Shown: positions 33,737 through 43,807 of the stretch, in pieces
How the letters are laid out: each line of letters begins with the position of its first letter
Numbering within the stretch: the first letter of the stretch is position 1
NCBI GenBank assembly: GCA_902628195.1
Contig: CACOLY010000001.1
Span: forward strand, 62,001 to 126,000
Source: an uncultured Pelagibacteraceae bacterium
Lineage (GTDB): Bacteria; Pseudomonadota; Alphaproteobacteria; Pelagibacterales; Pelagibacteraceae
DNA length: 64,000 nucleotides
Reading direction: 5' to 3'
Translations under genes and position numbers: made by a program
Notes under the pieces: generated by a model
The model's input: the letters and a program-made list of their open reading frames with translations, nothing else
The model's database searches: none
What the model was told of the DNA's origin: nothing

Positions 33737-35563
33737 ATGATTAATAATATAAGAAACATCACTATAATCGCCCATGTTGATCATGGCAAAACGACCCTGA
33801 TAGATAACCTAATGAAACAAAGTGGCTCATTTAGAGAAAATGAGATTGTAGATGAAAGGTTAATGGACTCTGGGGAATTAGAAAAAGAGAGAGGAATAAC
33901 TATATTAGCTAAACCTGCCTCGATAAATTGGAAAGATTCGAGAATAAATATAATAGATACACCTGGCCACAGAGATTTTGCTGCAGAAGTTGAAAGAGTA
34001 CTTAGTATGGCAGATGGAGCTTTATTGCTTATAGATTCTGCTGAAGGTGTAATGCCCCAAACAAAATTCGTTTTAGCAAAAGCATTAAAACAGGGCTTAA
34101 AACCAATTGTAGTTATAAATAAACTAGATAAATCAGATCAGAGAGCAAACGAAGTTCTAGATGAAACATTCGACTTATTTGTAAGTCTAGATGCTAATGA
34201 AGACCAACTAGATTTTCCAGTTTTATATGCCAGTGGAAGATCTGGATGGGCTGATCTTGAAGTAGATGGTCCAAGAGAAAATCTTAATCCTCTTTTAGAT
34301 AAGATTGTCGAGCATGTTAAACCAGCTGAATTAGATAAATCAAAACCTTTCGCTATGCTTTCTACACTTCTTTATGCTGATAGCTTTTTAGGAAGAAGTT
34401 TAGTTGGTAGAATTTCACAAGGAACAGCAAAAGCTAATCAAGCTATTAAAGCAATCAATTTAAAAGGAGAAAAAGTTGATGAAGGTAGATTAACTAAAAT
34501 TTTTAGATACGAAGGAACTAAAAAAGTTCCAATTGAGGTTGGTGAAGCGGGAGATATTGTTGTTGTTGCCGGGTTAGAAAAAGCTAACGTTGCAGATACT
34601 ATATGTAATCTTGAGGTAAACGAGCCAATTGAAGCTACTCCAATTGACCCTCCAACTATGTCAATTACAATTACTGTAAATACTTCTCCATTAGCTGGAA
34701 CTGAAGGAAAAAAACTTACAAGTACACAAATAAGAGACAGATTAATACAAGAAGCCCAAAATAATGTTGGAATTACATTTTCTGAAAATAGTGGCAATGA
34801 CTCTTTTGTAGTAAGCGGTCGAGGAGAGCTAATGTTAGAAATCTTACTTACTCAAATGAGAAGAGAAGGATTTGAAATGACAGTAAGCCCTCCAAAAGTT
34901 TTGTATAAGAAAGATGAAAATGGAAACAAACTTGAGCCTATAGAGGAAATTACTATGGATCTTGACGAAGAGCACTCTTCAAAAATAATTGACTCTATGA
35001 ATAGAAGAAAAGGTAAATTAATTGAATTAAAAGACACTGGAAAAAATAAAAAAAGGCTAATATTCCATGCGCCAACAAGGGGTTTAATGGGATACACAAG
35101 TAGATTTCTAACATTAACAAAAGGTAACGGGGTAATTAATAGAATTTTTCATACTTATGGCCCGTTTGAAGGAGATATGGAAGGTAGAAGAAACGGTGCG
35201 TTAATTTCAATGGAAAAAGGTAAAGCTGTTGCTTTCGCAATATTCAATTTACAGGCAAGAGGTGAAATGTTTGTGACTCACAATGATCCTGTTTATCCTG
35301 GTATGATTGTCGGTTTAGCCCCTAAACCAGGAGACATGATTATCAATGTTATGAAAGGTAAAAAATTAACCAATATGAGAACTCAAGGAACTGATGAAAA
35401 TGTTGTTCTTACTCCAGTAAGAAAAATGTCGATTGCTGAACAATTAAGTATGTTAAATACTGATGAAGCTTTAGAAATTACACCAGAGTCTTGTAGATTG
35501 AGAAAAGCTATTCTAGATCCTCACGAAAGAAAAAAAAGTGAAAAAGCTGGAGCAGCAGCTTAA
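33737..35563 (+). CDS. typA: GTP-binding protein TypA/BipA
   Basis: IIAHVDHGKTTLIDNLMKQSG, ERGITILAKPASI, DTPGHRDFAAEVERVL. Confidence 0.98.
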   Translation: MINNIRNITIIAHVDHGKTTLIDNLMKQSGSFRENEIVDERLMDSGELEKERGITILAKPASINWKDSRINIIDTPGHRDFAAEVERVLSMADGALLLIDSAEGVMPQTKFVLAKALKQGLKPIVVINKLDKSDQRANEVLDETFDLFVSLDANEDQLDFPVLYASGRSGWADLEVDGPRENLNPLLDKIVEHVKPAELDKSKPFAMLSTLLYADSFLGRSLVGRISQGTAKANQAIKAINLKGEKVDEGRLTKIFRYEGTKKVPIEVGEAGDIVVVAGLEKANVADTICNLEVNEPIEATPIDPPTMSITITVNTSPLAGTEGKKLTSTQIRDRLIQEAQNNVGITFSENSGNDSFVVSGRGELMLEILLTQMRREGFEMTVSPPKVLYKKDENGNKLEPIEEITMDLDEEHSSKIIDSMNRRKGKLIELKDTGKNKKRLIFHAPTRGLMGYTSRFLTLTKGNGVINRIFHTYGPFEGDMEGRRNGALISMEKGKAVAFAIFNLQARGEMFVTHNDPVYPGMIVGLAPKPGDMIINVMKGKKLTNMRTQGTDENVVLTPVRKMSIAEQLSMLNTDEALEITPESCRLRKAILDPHERKKSEKAGAAA

Positions 35564-36207
35564 TTAAAAATTTTATCAACTAGATAAAGTCCTAAGGCAA
35601 CACAAGGTCCTATACCAAAAGCAAATAATAAAGTACCAACTCCGACAGTTCCACCTAAATACCACCCAATACTTACAACTGATATTTCTAAAGTTGCTCT
35701 AACAGCAGCTATAGGTAAATTTGTTACTTTTTGCAAACCAATCATTAATCCATCTCTTGGACCTGCTCCTAAGTTGGAAACTAAATATATGCCTCCACCA
35801 ATACCAACTGTAATTACTGATATGACTGCTAAAATTAATTGATTTATATAATTAGATGGGGTTGGAACAAATTTAATACAAAGATCAATCATTAATGCAA
35901 TTATCAATGCATTAAAGATTGTTCCCATTCCAGGCTTTTGACCTAAAGGTATCCACAAGATTAAAACTGCAATACTGATAAACAAAGTAATTGTGCCAAT
36001 TGATAAATTAACTTTAAGAGAAATACCTTGAGCTAAAACACTCCATGGAGAAGCACCAGTAAAAGATACAATTAATAAACCTTCTCCAAGTCCAAATAAC
36101 ATCAGACCAAAACATAAAAAAAAGAAAGTAGAGAATTTTGGTTTAAAATTATAAGGCTTATCAGAGCTCCAATTAACTTTGGGTATTTTCTTAATTTTTA
36201 AAAACAT
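35560..36207 (-). CDS. YczE/YitT-like integral membrane protein
   Basis: Five-TM protein with GASPWSVLAQGIS, NLGAGPRDGLMIGLQ motifs. Confidence 0.8.
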   Translation of the reverse strand: MFLKIKKIPKVNWSSDKPYNFKPKFSTFFFLCFGLMLFGLGEGLLIVSFTGASPWSVLAQGISLKVNLSIGTITLFISIAVLILWIPLGQKPGMGTIFNALIIALMIDLCIKFVPTPSNYINQLILAVISVITVGIGGGIYLVSNLGAGPRDGLMIGLQKVTNLPIAAVRATLEISVVSIGWYLGGTVGVGTLLFAFGIGPCVALGLYLVDKIFN

Positions 36208-36257
36208 CTTAATAATTTATTTCTATTGTTAGTAAAGTCTATTAAACTAATTGTTAA

Positions 36258-36938
36258 ATGAAAAAAATTATAGTCATTTTATTTCTCCTAATTTATCCAA
36301 CAAATTCATTCGCTCATATTGGACATTACATTAAATACAAGAAAATTGAGATGGAGATTTTTCGAAATGGGGAGCTTATTGGTTATAATCATTATTTTTT
36401 TAATAGAAATGGAGCAGAAACTATTGTTTCTAATCAAATAAAGTTTGTAATAAAACTTTTAGGAGCAACAGTTTTCAAAGTTGAGGGTTATAGCGAGGAA
36501 AAATATCTCGAAGATCAATTAGTTTCTTACAATTCTAAAACTCTACAAAATGATAAAAAAAAGTTTGTAAATTTAACATTTAATCAAAAGAATAAAAAAT
36601 TTGATATTATAGGTTCTTCATATAATGGTGAAGCCTCTGTTGATAAAGTAATTGGAAATTGGTGGAATCACAAAATTTTACAAGCAAGTTCCCAAATAAG
36701 TCCTATCTCCGGGAGCATTAAGGACCAAGTAGTAACTTTTTTAGGAAAAGAAAAAATAGATCTTTATGGAAAAATTTATGATGTTGATCATTTTACACTG
36801 AAATCTAAAGACATGAGTATATCTAAAGATAAAAGATTAGATTTCGATATTTGGTATGATCGTAAAAATTTAATGATATTAAAAGTATCCTATTCAAGAA
36901 TGGGTAACTGGGAATATAAATTAAAAAATTTTAATTAA
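36258..36938 (+). CDS. DUF6134-like secreted protein
   Basis: Signal peptide; FRNGELIGYN, NWWNHKILQASSQISPISG motifs. Confidence 0.7.
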   Translation: MKKIIVILFLLIYPTNSFAHIGHYIKYKKIEMEIFRNGELIGYNHYFFNRNGAETIVSNQIKFVIKLLGATVFKVEGYSEEKYLEDQLVSYNSKTLQNDKKKFVNLTFNQKNKKFDIIGSSYNGEASVDKVIGNWWNHKILQASSQISPISGSIKDQVVTFLGKEKIDLYGKIYDVDHFTLKSKDMSISKDKRLDFDIWYDRKNLMILKVSYSRMGNWEYKLKNFN

Positions 36939-36939
36939 T

Positions 36940-37911
36940 TTATTTCGAAATTTTTTTGAATAAATCATGCGCACTAATCCATCCTGACTCTAATCTAGGT
37001 CCTACAAACCAATCAGCACAAACACCTAATTTTTTTTTTGGATCCCAATAACTTTTTATCTTAAATGATTTTGAATTTGAGGAGTATTTCCAGCCATGAT
37101 TCAGTGAATAATAAATTTTTTTTTTTTTGATGTTTGAAAGTTTAAAAAATTTATCAATCATAATTTTTGAGTTCTCTTTTTTATAATTCTTGTTTTTATT
37201 AATCTTTTTATTTGCCCACTTAAATGTACTTTGAAGGGTCCATAAATCATATTTTGATTTAAATCTTTTTTTTGAATTTTCGTTTCCTGCCCAACCAAGA
37301 ATTGGATCTTCAAAAAGATAACTACTATTTGAATTCTTACTTTTTTTTATAGCAATCATAGTAGTGATATTTGCATCCATCTTTATAGATTTACTTAAAA
37401 AAGGATTACTTATGAATTTTTTAGAAAGTTTTTTTAATTGTGGAAATGGGCAAGTTAAAATTAGGTTTTTAAAAGATCTTAATTTTTTACCATCAAATAA
37501 TAGATACCATAGTTTATTTTTATAATAGATTTTTTTTAATTCACTGTGATAGTTACAGTTAATTTTTTTTAGTAAATATTTGCTGATATCATTGTTTCCA
37601 TTTTTACCAATTATCTTCAGATGTTTTTTATCTTCTTTTTTTTTTGTATTAAGAAAAATGTGTTTACCGCCCCATACTTTTAAAATTCTTTTTTTAATTA
37701 AATCCTTAGTAAATTTTTTAAATTCTTTAGTTTTTGGTGAAATATATTGAGTGCCATGATCAAAACCTGTTTTACCTTTTATTCTTTTAAAAGATGCGCG
37801 ACCTCCTGGACCTCTTGCTTTATCGAACAGGATTACTGAATATTTTTTATTAAGAAGATTTGCAATTGTGGCTCCGGAAATTCCAGAACCAATTATACAA
37901 AATTCACTCAT
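36940..37911 (-). CDS. FAD/NAD(P)-binding amine oxidase-like protein
   Basis: FCIIGSGISGATIANLLNKKYSVILFDKARGPGGRASFKR Rossmann motif; GVCADWFVGPRLESGWISA C-terminal motif. Confidence 0.88.
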   Translation of the reverse strand: MSEFCIIGSGISGATIANLLNKKYSVILFDKARGPGGRASFKRIKGKTGFDHGTQYISPKTKEFKKFTKDLIKKRILKVWGGKHIFLNTKKKEDKKHLKIIGKNGNNDISKYLLKKINCNYHSELKKIYYKNKLWYLLFDGKKLRSFKNLILTCPFPQLKKLSKKFISNPFLSKSIKMDANITTMIAIKKSKNSNSSYLFEDPILGWAGNENSKKRFKSKYDLWTLQSTFKWANKKINKNKNYKKENSKIMIDKFFKLSNIKKKKIYYSLNHGWKYSSNSKSFKIKSYWDPKKKLGVCADWFVGPRLESGWISAHDLFKKISK

Positions 37912-39224
37912 TTACCTGCAACAACCATTCCCTCTATAAGCATGGTTGGTGAGTTAGTTGCATATTTGAATTCCAGGTCATTTGCTAAGATAATATTTTG
38001 AAACATATCTTTAAAATTACCTGCTATGGTAATTTCATTTATTGGATACTTAAACTCTCCGTTTTCTACTAAAAAACCAGTTGCTCCTACTGAATAATCT
38101 CCAGTTACAATATTACTTCCATGACCTATGGTTTCTGTAATATAAAGACTTTTTGAATTCGAATTCAATAAATCTTTAAAACTAATATTTCCATTTTCAA
38201 AATAAAGATTACTTGTTCCACCACATCTTCCGTTAGATTTAAGATTTAATTTTTTTCCATTATAAGTATCAATCAGATAATGTTTCAAAATTCCTTGATC
38301 CACTAGTTTAAGTGTATCGGTCCTTACTCCTTCACTATCAAAATTTCTTGAGCCTAAACCTTTAAGTATATCGGGTTTGTCAAATATGTTAATTTTATCT
38401 GAAAATATTTTTTGATTAACTTTATCCTTTAAAAAAGAAGTGCCTCTTGATATCGCTGATGAAGAAATAGCATTTGTAAAAGTACTTAAAATTCCCTTAG
38501 CTATTCTTTTATCAAAAATTATGGAAATTTTTTCACTTCCAATTTTTTTTGGACTTAGTTTTCTAATAGTTTGATTTGCAGCTAATTTACCTAATTCATC
38601 TGCGTCATCCAGGTCTTTAAGAAAACATTTACTAGAGTATTCATAATCTCTTTCCATACTTTTTTCATCTTTTGCGACAGTTACACTTGAAGCTGTGAAT
38701 GAAGATGTTTTGTAACCATTACAAAAACCATCAGTGTTAGCTAAAACAAAATTAGACTTATTTTGAGTGAAACTAGATTCGGTGTTGACAATTTTTTTAT
38801 CATTGGAAGCAGATTCTTCTAATTTTTTTAAGTAATTTATTTTTTGATCATTCTCTATATGAGTGTCATCATATAAATCTAAATCTTTTACTTCTTTTGC
38901 TAATAAATCTCTGTCTGGTAAAGAATTGTATTCATCCTCAGGAGTATTTTTCGTAGTCTCAACACATTTCTCGATTAAAATATTTAGGTTTTCATTGAGC
39001 AAATTAGAGGAAGATATTGATGATTTTTTTTTACCAATGTAAGTCGTAATACTTATACCTAGATCATCTGACCTATTAGACTCATCTAATTTTTTATTTC
39101 TAAAATTAACAGTTTCAGAAACTGAGTTCTTTACAACTACACTTGAGTCGGTTGCACCTAATGTGTTAGCTAAATCTAAACAGTATGTCGCTTTTTTCTT
39201 TAAAAATTCTTGATCTTTAACCAT
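37908..39224 (-). CDS. pmbA: Metalloprotease-like TldE/PmbA
   Basis: Paired with tldD; GRCGGTSNLYFENG, GDYSVGATGFLVENGE, EGMVVAG motifs. Confidence 0.94.
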   Translation of the reverse strand: MVKDQEFLKKKATYCLDLANTLGATDSSVVVKNSVSETVNFRNKKLDESNRSDDLGISITTYIGKKKSSISSSNLLNENLNILIEKCVETTKNTPEDEYNSLPDRDLLAKEVKDLDLYDDTHIENDQKINYLKKLEESASNDKKIVNTESSFTQNKSNFVLANTDGFCNGYKTSSFTASSVTVAKDEKSMERDYEYSSKCFLKDLDDADELGKLAANQTIRKLSPKKIGSEKISIIFDKRIAKGILSTFTNAISSSAISRGTSFLKDKVNQKIFSDKINIFDKPDILKGLGSRNFDSEGVRTDTLKLVDQGILKHYLIDTYNGKKLNLKSNGRCGGTSNLYFENGNISFKDLLNSNSKSLYITETIGHGSNIVTGDYSVGATGFLVENGEFKYPINEITIAGNFKDMFQNIILANDLEFKYATNSPTMLIEGMVVAGK

Positions 39225-40646
39225 TTAAAGTTTAGTGCCACCCACAGTCATCTTGTTGATTAATATAGATGGTTGCGCAACACCTACCGGAACGCCTTGT
39301 CCGGCTTTGCCACATGTTCCAATACCAGGATCCATCATCATATCATTCCCAACCATAGAAACCTCTTTTAAAATTGAAGGACCGTCTCCAATTAGCGTTG
39401 CACCTTTAATCGGTGATCCAATTTTACCGTTAACAATTTCATAAGCTTCAGTGCAATTGAATACAAATTTTCCAGATGTAATATCAACTTGTCCACCACC
39501 AAAACTTACTGCAAAAATACCTTTATCGACAGCTTTAATCATTTCTTCTTGAGTGTGATTACCGCTTAGCATCATCGTATTTCTCATTCTTGGTAGTACT
39601 ATATGTCTGTAGTTTTCTCTTCTTCCGCTACCAGTAGACCTCGTTTTCATTAAACGTGCATTTAATCTGTCTTGCATGAAATTTTTTAAAATTCCATTTT
39701 CAATTAAAACAGTTTTTTCTGTTGGTGTTCCCTCATCATCAATTGTAAGACTGCCTCTTCTATTATCAATAGTACCATCGTCAATAATTGTAACTCCTTC
39801 ACTTGCAACTTTTTGGCCCATCAAATTGTGAAAAGCTGAAGTTTTCTTTCTATTGAAATCTCCTTCAAGACCATGGCCAACAGCTTCATGGATTAAAATT
39901 GCTGGCCAACCAGGCCCTAGTACAACTTTCATTTCACCAGCTGGCGCTGGTTTGCTCTCTAAATTTACTGATGCTATCCTTAAAGCCTCATCACAAACAT
40001 TTTTCCAATTATCATCTTTTAAATACGTGTCGTAAGATTGTCTACCACCAACACCATATACACCTGTTTCCTTTCTGCCATTTTTTTCAAGCATAACTGA
40101 TACATTAAATCTTATCAAAGGACGGACATCTGATAAAGTTTCTCCACCAGATCTTATTATTTCTACAGACTTTTGTTCTCCCAAAAAATTAGCAGTAACT
40201 TGTTTAATCTTATCACTTTTAGATCTTAAATAATTGTTTACATCAGTGAGTATTTTAATTTTTTCATTCAGAGACTTTTGTTCAATAGGGTTTATATTTT
40301 CGTAGTATTTTTTATTTGATTTAGGAATTTCGTAATTATAAGTACCTTTAGCTGACTTTAGTGTTGACTTTAAATTTTCTGAAGATTGTTTCAAGGAATT
40401 CTTTGAAATTTCATTAGAGTGAGAATAAGCAACCACTTCATTAGAAATGGCTCGAAATCCAAATCCTAAGTCAGAATTATAACTGGAATTTTTAATTTTA
40501 TTATCATCTAATAAGATTGACTCAGATTTCGAATTTTCTAAGTATAATTCGCCATCATCACATTTTTGTAAGGTCTCAGAAATAATATTTTCAGCTTCAC
40601 TTCTGGACAAATCAGATTTTTCGAAGAAATTACTCATATAAGACAT
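39225..40646 (-). CDS. tldD: Metalloprotease TldD
   Basis: LIHEAVGHGLEGDFNRK (HExxxH), GVGGRQSYD, CGKAGQGVPVGVAQPSILI. Confidence 0.97.
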   Translation of the reverse strand: MSYMSNFFEKSDLSRSEAENIISETLQKCDDGELYLENSKSESILLDDNKIKNSSYNSDLGFGFRAISNEVVAYSHSNEISKNSLKQSSENLKSTLKSAKGTYNYEIPKSNKKYYENINPIEQKSLNEKIKILTDVNNYLRSKSDKIKQVTANFLGEQKSVEIIRSGGETLSDVRPLIRFNVSVMLEKNGRKETGVYGVGGRQSYDTYLKDDNWKNVCDEALRIASVNLESKPAPAGEMKVVLGPGWPAILIHEAVGHGLEGDFNRKKTSAFHNLMGQKVASEGVTIIDDGTIDNRRGSLTIDDEGTPTEKTVLIENGILKNFMQDRLNARLMKTRSTGSGRRENYRHIVLPRMRNTMMLSGNHTQEEMIKAVDKGIFAVSFGGGQVDITSGKFVFNCTEAYEIVNGKIGSPIKGATLIGDGPSILKEVSMVGNDMMMDPGIGTCGKAGQGVPVGVAQPSILINKMTVGGTKL

Positions 40647-40731
40647 TAAATAGTTTGTTTCATAGAATTTTCAACTAGAGTATTTTACGCATGTACATAT
40701 ATGACACAAATTTGTAATAAATTCTCTTAAT

Positions 40732-41079
40732 ATGAAAGTTTATTTTAATAATTCTTGTAAAATTTGTAAGGCCGAAATTGATCTTTATAAAAAAGAAAAA
40801 ATAGATGAAATTGATTGGGTCGATATTACAGATAATGAGTTGGCTGAAAAGGAAACTTCAAAGAACAGTAAAGAACTTTTAAGAAGACTTCATGTCAAAG
40901 ATGGTGAAAAAGTTTTGGGTGGTGCAGAGGCATTTTTATTATTATGGAAAAAAATGCCAAAATATAAATTTCTTTATAATTTTTTTAAATTGCCAATTAT
41001 TTTTAATTTATTTTCAATAATTTATGAAATAGTTGCTTTCTTTCTTTACATAAAAAATAAAAAACAATTAAAAAATTAA
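40732..41079 (+). CDS. DUF393 / DCC-family thiol-disulfide oxidoreductase-like protein
   Basis: YFNNSCKICKAEIDLYKK CxxC near N-terminus; LLRRLHVKDGEKVLGGAEAFLLLW. Confidence 0.88.
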   Translation: MKVYFNNSCKICKAEIDLYKKEKIDEIDWVDITDNELAEKETSKNSKELLRRLHVKDGEKVLGGAEAFLLLWKKMPKYKFLYNFFKLPIIFNLFSIIYEIVAFFLYIKNKKQLKN

Positions 41080-41369
41080 TCAAAAAAAAATAATAAAAAT
41101 TTACTTAAGACTGACATAGAAGCTATAAACATAATTAAAACTATTGAGTACATTATCAAAACAATCTTATTTTTTTTTCTTCTAAGTCTTACAAAATCTT
41201 TATCATCTAAATCGGAGATGTCTCTCTCCCCTACTACAGGATAGTCGTAAGTAAATCTCCAAGTGCTGTCTCCAAGTCTAGGGTCTAAATTATTATAATA
41301 TGAAATCCAAGCTAATGTATATTTTAATATTAAATAAAGAATTATTAAAAAAATTGTGCCTAAAATCAT
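41076..41369 (-). CDS. Hypothetical membrane protein
   Basis: 97 aa with two predicted TM segments flanking a WRFTYDYPVVGERDISDLDDKDFVRLRRKKN loop. Confidence 0.65.
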   Translation of the reverse strand: MILGTIFLIILYLILKYTLAWISYYNNLDPRLGDSTWRFTYDYPVVGERDISDLDDKDFVRLRRKKNKIVLIMYSIVLIMFIASMSVLSKFLLFFFD

Positions 41370-41398
41370 TCAAGATAATACATAATTAAAAAAAAAAA

Positions 41399-42589
41399 TT
41401 AATTAATATTTTTTTGTCTTTTTCTTGCAATCAATTGAGTTAAAGAGTCAACCATTGTGTCTGAGGCTTTAAATATATCAACACTTCTAAATTCATGAGA
41501 AATATTTTTTTCTGGATTTGTTTTATCCTCAATTATTATACCTTTATCTGGTGAGTTATCTTTTATATAAATAAGTAATAACCATTCTTCATCCTCAGAC
41601 TCATCCCATTTAATAAACACTTCACCAGTTTCAAATCTTCTGTCAATACATCGAAAGATAGACATATTTCTTGTAATGTGTCTTTTATTAAGTTGAAATA
41701 CTAAACTGCTTGCACTTCTATAAAAACTTTCTAATGCAAATTCTATTTTCTGTCTTGCTATAGTATATTCTTTCTCTTTTGTTAATAAGGTTTCTCTATC
41801 TTCATCTCCTTGAAGCTTAATTCCAAGAGCTTCGACTCTTTCTTTAATTTTTTGATCTCTTATAATTCTATATTTTTCTTTTAGCTTATCGATTCTATCT
41901 TGCAATCCAGCATAATCTTCTCTTTTTTCTTGAAGTGAAATTTTTTCTAACTTCTCTAATTCTTTAACCTCTCTTATTCTAAATTTTTCTATCTGCTTAT
42001 CTAATTTTAATTGCTTTAAAAATTGTTTTTGTTTTTCAGCTTGCTCTATTCTCAAAAGAGCTTGTTCTTTTCGTAAAAAAAGTTTTATGTCTTTTGTTCT
42101 TTGTTTTTCTATTCTAGCTTCTTCTTTAAGTTCTTGTTCTTTAAGTTTGAGTCTTAAAGTGTTTTCCTCTTGTTTTTTTCTCTCTAATTCTAATTTTATT
42201 TTTCTCTCATTTTCAATTTTTTCCAATTTCAATCTTCTTTTTTCATCTTTTTTTAAAATTTTATAATTGGAAATTGTCTCAGAAATTTTATCAAAAAAAC
42301 CTTGAATATATTTTTCTAGATTAAAGTTAATCTTAAAATTAAAATCTGGCTTGAGAGCTATCTGTAATTTGACTAATTTTAAAGCTAAACTATCTTTTTT
42401 TGCATTTGTTGCATTTTGATCATATTTTTTTTTATTTATTCTTTTTAACTTAATTTTTTTTGATTTTTTCTTTAATGACTTTATATGTTTTTTTTTTGGT
42501 TTTTTTCTTGGTTTTTTTAGTCTTTTGATCTTTTTAATTTTTGAGGTTTTTTTCCTAATCTTTTTAGATTTTTTTTGTTTTTTTTTCAT
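41399..42589 (-). CDS. Lys-rich coiled-coil protein of unknown function
   Basis: About 55-residue polybasic N-terminus (MKKKQKKSKKIRKKTSKIKKIKRLKKPRKKPKKK...), long E/K/L-rich coiled coil, then a C-terminal domain (FRCIDRRFETGEVFIKWDESEDEEWLLLIYI). Confidence 0.75.
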   Translation of the reverse strand: MKKKQKKSKKIRKKTSKIKKIKRLKKPRKKPKKKHIKSLKKKSKKIKLKRINKKKYDQNATNAKKDSLALKLVKLQIALKPDFNFKINFNLEKYIQGFFDKISETISNYKILKKDEKRRLKLEKIENERKIKLELERKKQEENTLRLKLKEQELKEEARIEKQRTKDIKLFLRKEQALLRIEQAEKQKQFLKQLKLDKQIEKFRIREVKELEKLEKISLQEKREDYAGLQDRIDKLKEKYRIIRDQKIKERVEALGIKLQGDEDRETLLTKEKEYTIARQKIEFALESFYRSASSLVFQLNKRHITRNMSIFRCIDRRFETGEVFIKWDESEDEEWLLLIYIKDNSPDKGIIIEDKTNPEKNISHEFRSVDIFKASDTMVDSLTQLIARKRQKNIN

Positions 42590-42618
42590 TATCGAGAAAG
42601 TTTAATTCTATCAATAAT

Positions 42619-43806
42619 TTATTGATAAATATAGTCCCTAGTGACAGGTGTTGATTTATAATTTTTTGTAAGTTGAAATTGATAAACAACTTGATCACCC
42701 CACTTAAATGCCATTTCACAACCAGCAAGATAAAATTCCCACATTCTAAAAAACTTATCATCAAACATTTTCACAATTTTTTCTTTATTTTTAATACAAT
42801 TTTCTTTCCAATGTCTTAATGTGTGTGAATAGTGAAGTCTTAAAACTTCAATATCAGTAACAATTAAACCTGCTTTTTCTATTGGCGTTGTTACTTCACT
42901 CAAACTTGGAGTGTACCCACCGGGAAAAATATATTTTGTTATCCATGGATGTGGGTCTCTTGGTGGATTAACAGATCCGATTGTATGAATTAGAGAAATG
43001 CCATCATCTTTTAATAAATTTTCTATCTGATTGAAAAATTTTTTATAAAATTTTCTTCCAACATGTTCAAACATTCCAACACTTACTATTCTATCAAATT
43101 TTTCCTTTAACTCCCTATAATCCATTAATTTAAATTTTACCTGATTTTCCAAATTCATTTCTTTTGCTTTTTGATTACAATAATCAAATTGATTATTAGA
43201 TAATGTAATACCTGTAACTTCACATTCAGCACTTTTAGCAATATCAATTGCTAATGAGCCCCAACCGCATCCTATATCTAAAACTTTTTGATTTGGTTTT
43301 ATATTTAATTTTTTAATTATGTGCTGAATTTTATTATTTTGAGCAGTTTCAAGACTATCAGTTTCTTTTTTGAAATAAGCACATGAATACTGTCGCTTTG
43401 GATCTAAAAATAAATCATATAAGTCATCTTTAATATCATAATGATGTGATACATTCATTTTAGATTTTTTTATAAAATTAAAGTTTGTTAAATATCTGTA
43501 AGACCCTCTTAATCTATTAATTAAATAGCTAAAGAAATTCAAATCACCTCTACCAAAATTCATTAAAGCTAAATCTAAAAAATCTGTTAAAGTACCATTT
43601 TCAATTATAATTTCTCTATTAGTGTATGCTTCACCAAAATATAAATCAGGATGAATTAATAATTTGTAATGAAGGCTTTTATTTAGAATTCTTAATTTAA
43701 TTGGATTGGTTACAGGTTTACCGATTATGTACTCTTTTGAATTGGCATCAATCAAAATAAAACCACCTTGTTTAAAAACATTGTTAAGAAATCTTGCTAG
43801 TTGCAT
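42619..43806 (-). CDS. Cyclopropane-fatty-acyl-phospholipid synthase family methyltransferase
   Basis: MNVSHHYDIKDDLYDLFLDPKRQYSCAYF, VLDIGCGWGSLAIDIA, GMFEHVG, FPGGYTPSL. Confidence 0.95.
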   Translation of the reverse strand: MQLARFLNNVFKQGGFILIDANSKEYIIGKPVTNPIKLRILNKSLHYKLLIHPDLYFGEAYTNREIIIENGTLTDFLDLALMNFGRGDLNFFSYLINRLRGSYRYLTNFNFIKKSKMNVSHHYDIKDDLYDLFLDPKRQYSCAYFKKETDSLETAQNNKIQHIIKKLNIKPNQKVLDIGCGWGSLAIDIAKSAECEVTGITLSNNQFDYCNQKAKEMNLENQVKFKLMDYRELKEKFDRIVSVGMFEHVGRKFYKKFFNQIENLLKDDGISLIHTIGSVNPPRDPHPWITKYIFPGGYTPSLSEVTTPIEKAGLIVTDIEVLRLHYSHTLRHWKENCIKNKEKIVKMFDDKFFRMWEFYLAGCEMAFKWGDQVVYQFQLTKNYKSTPVTRDYIYQ

Positions 43807-43807
43807 A

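Noticed and set aside
34438-35097. Minus-strand ORFs of 119 and 81 aa inside typA
   Set aside because: Antisense to a conserved GTPase; no independent RBS or family motif.
40699-40724. ACAAATTTGT palindrome between tldD and the DUF393 gene
   Set aside because: Short AT-rich palindrome expected by chance at this base composition.
42430-42590. Long T-rich low-complexity tract
   Set aside because: Explained as the reverse complement of Lys codons in the polybasic N-terminus of the coiled-coil ORF.
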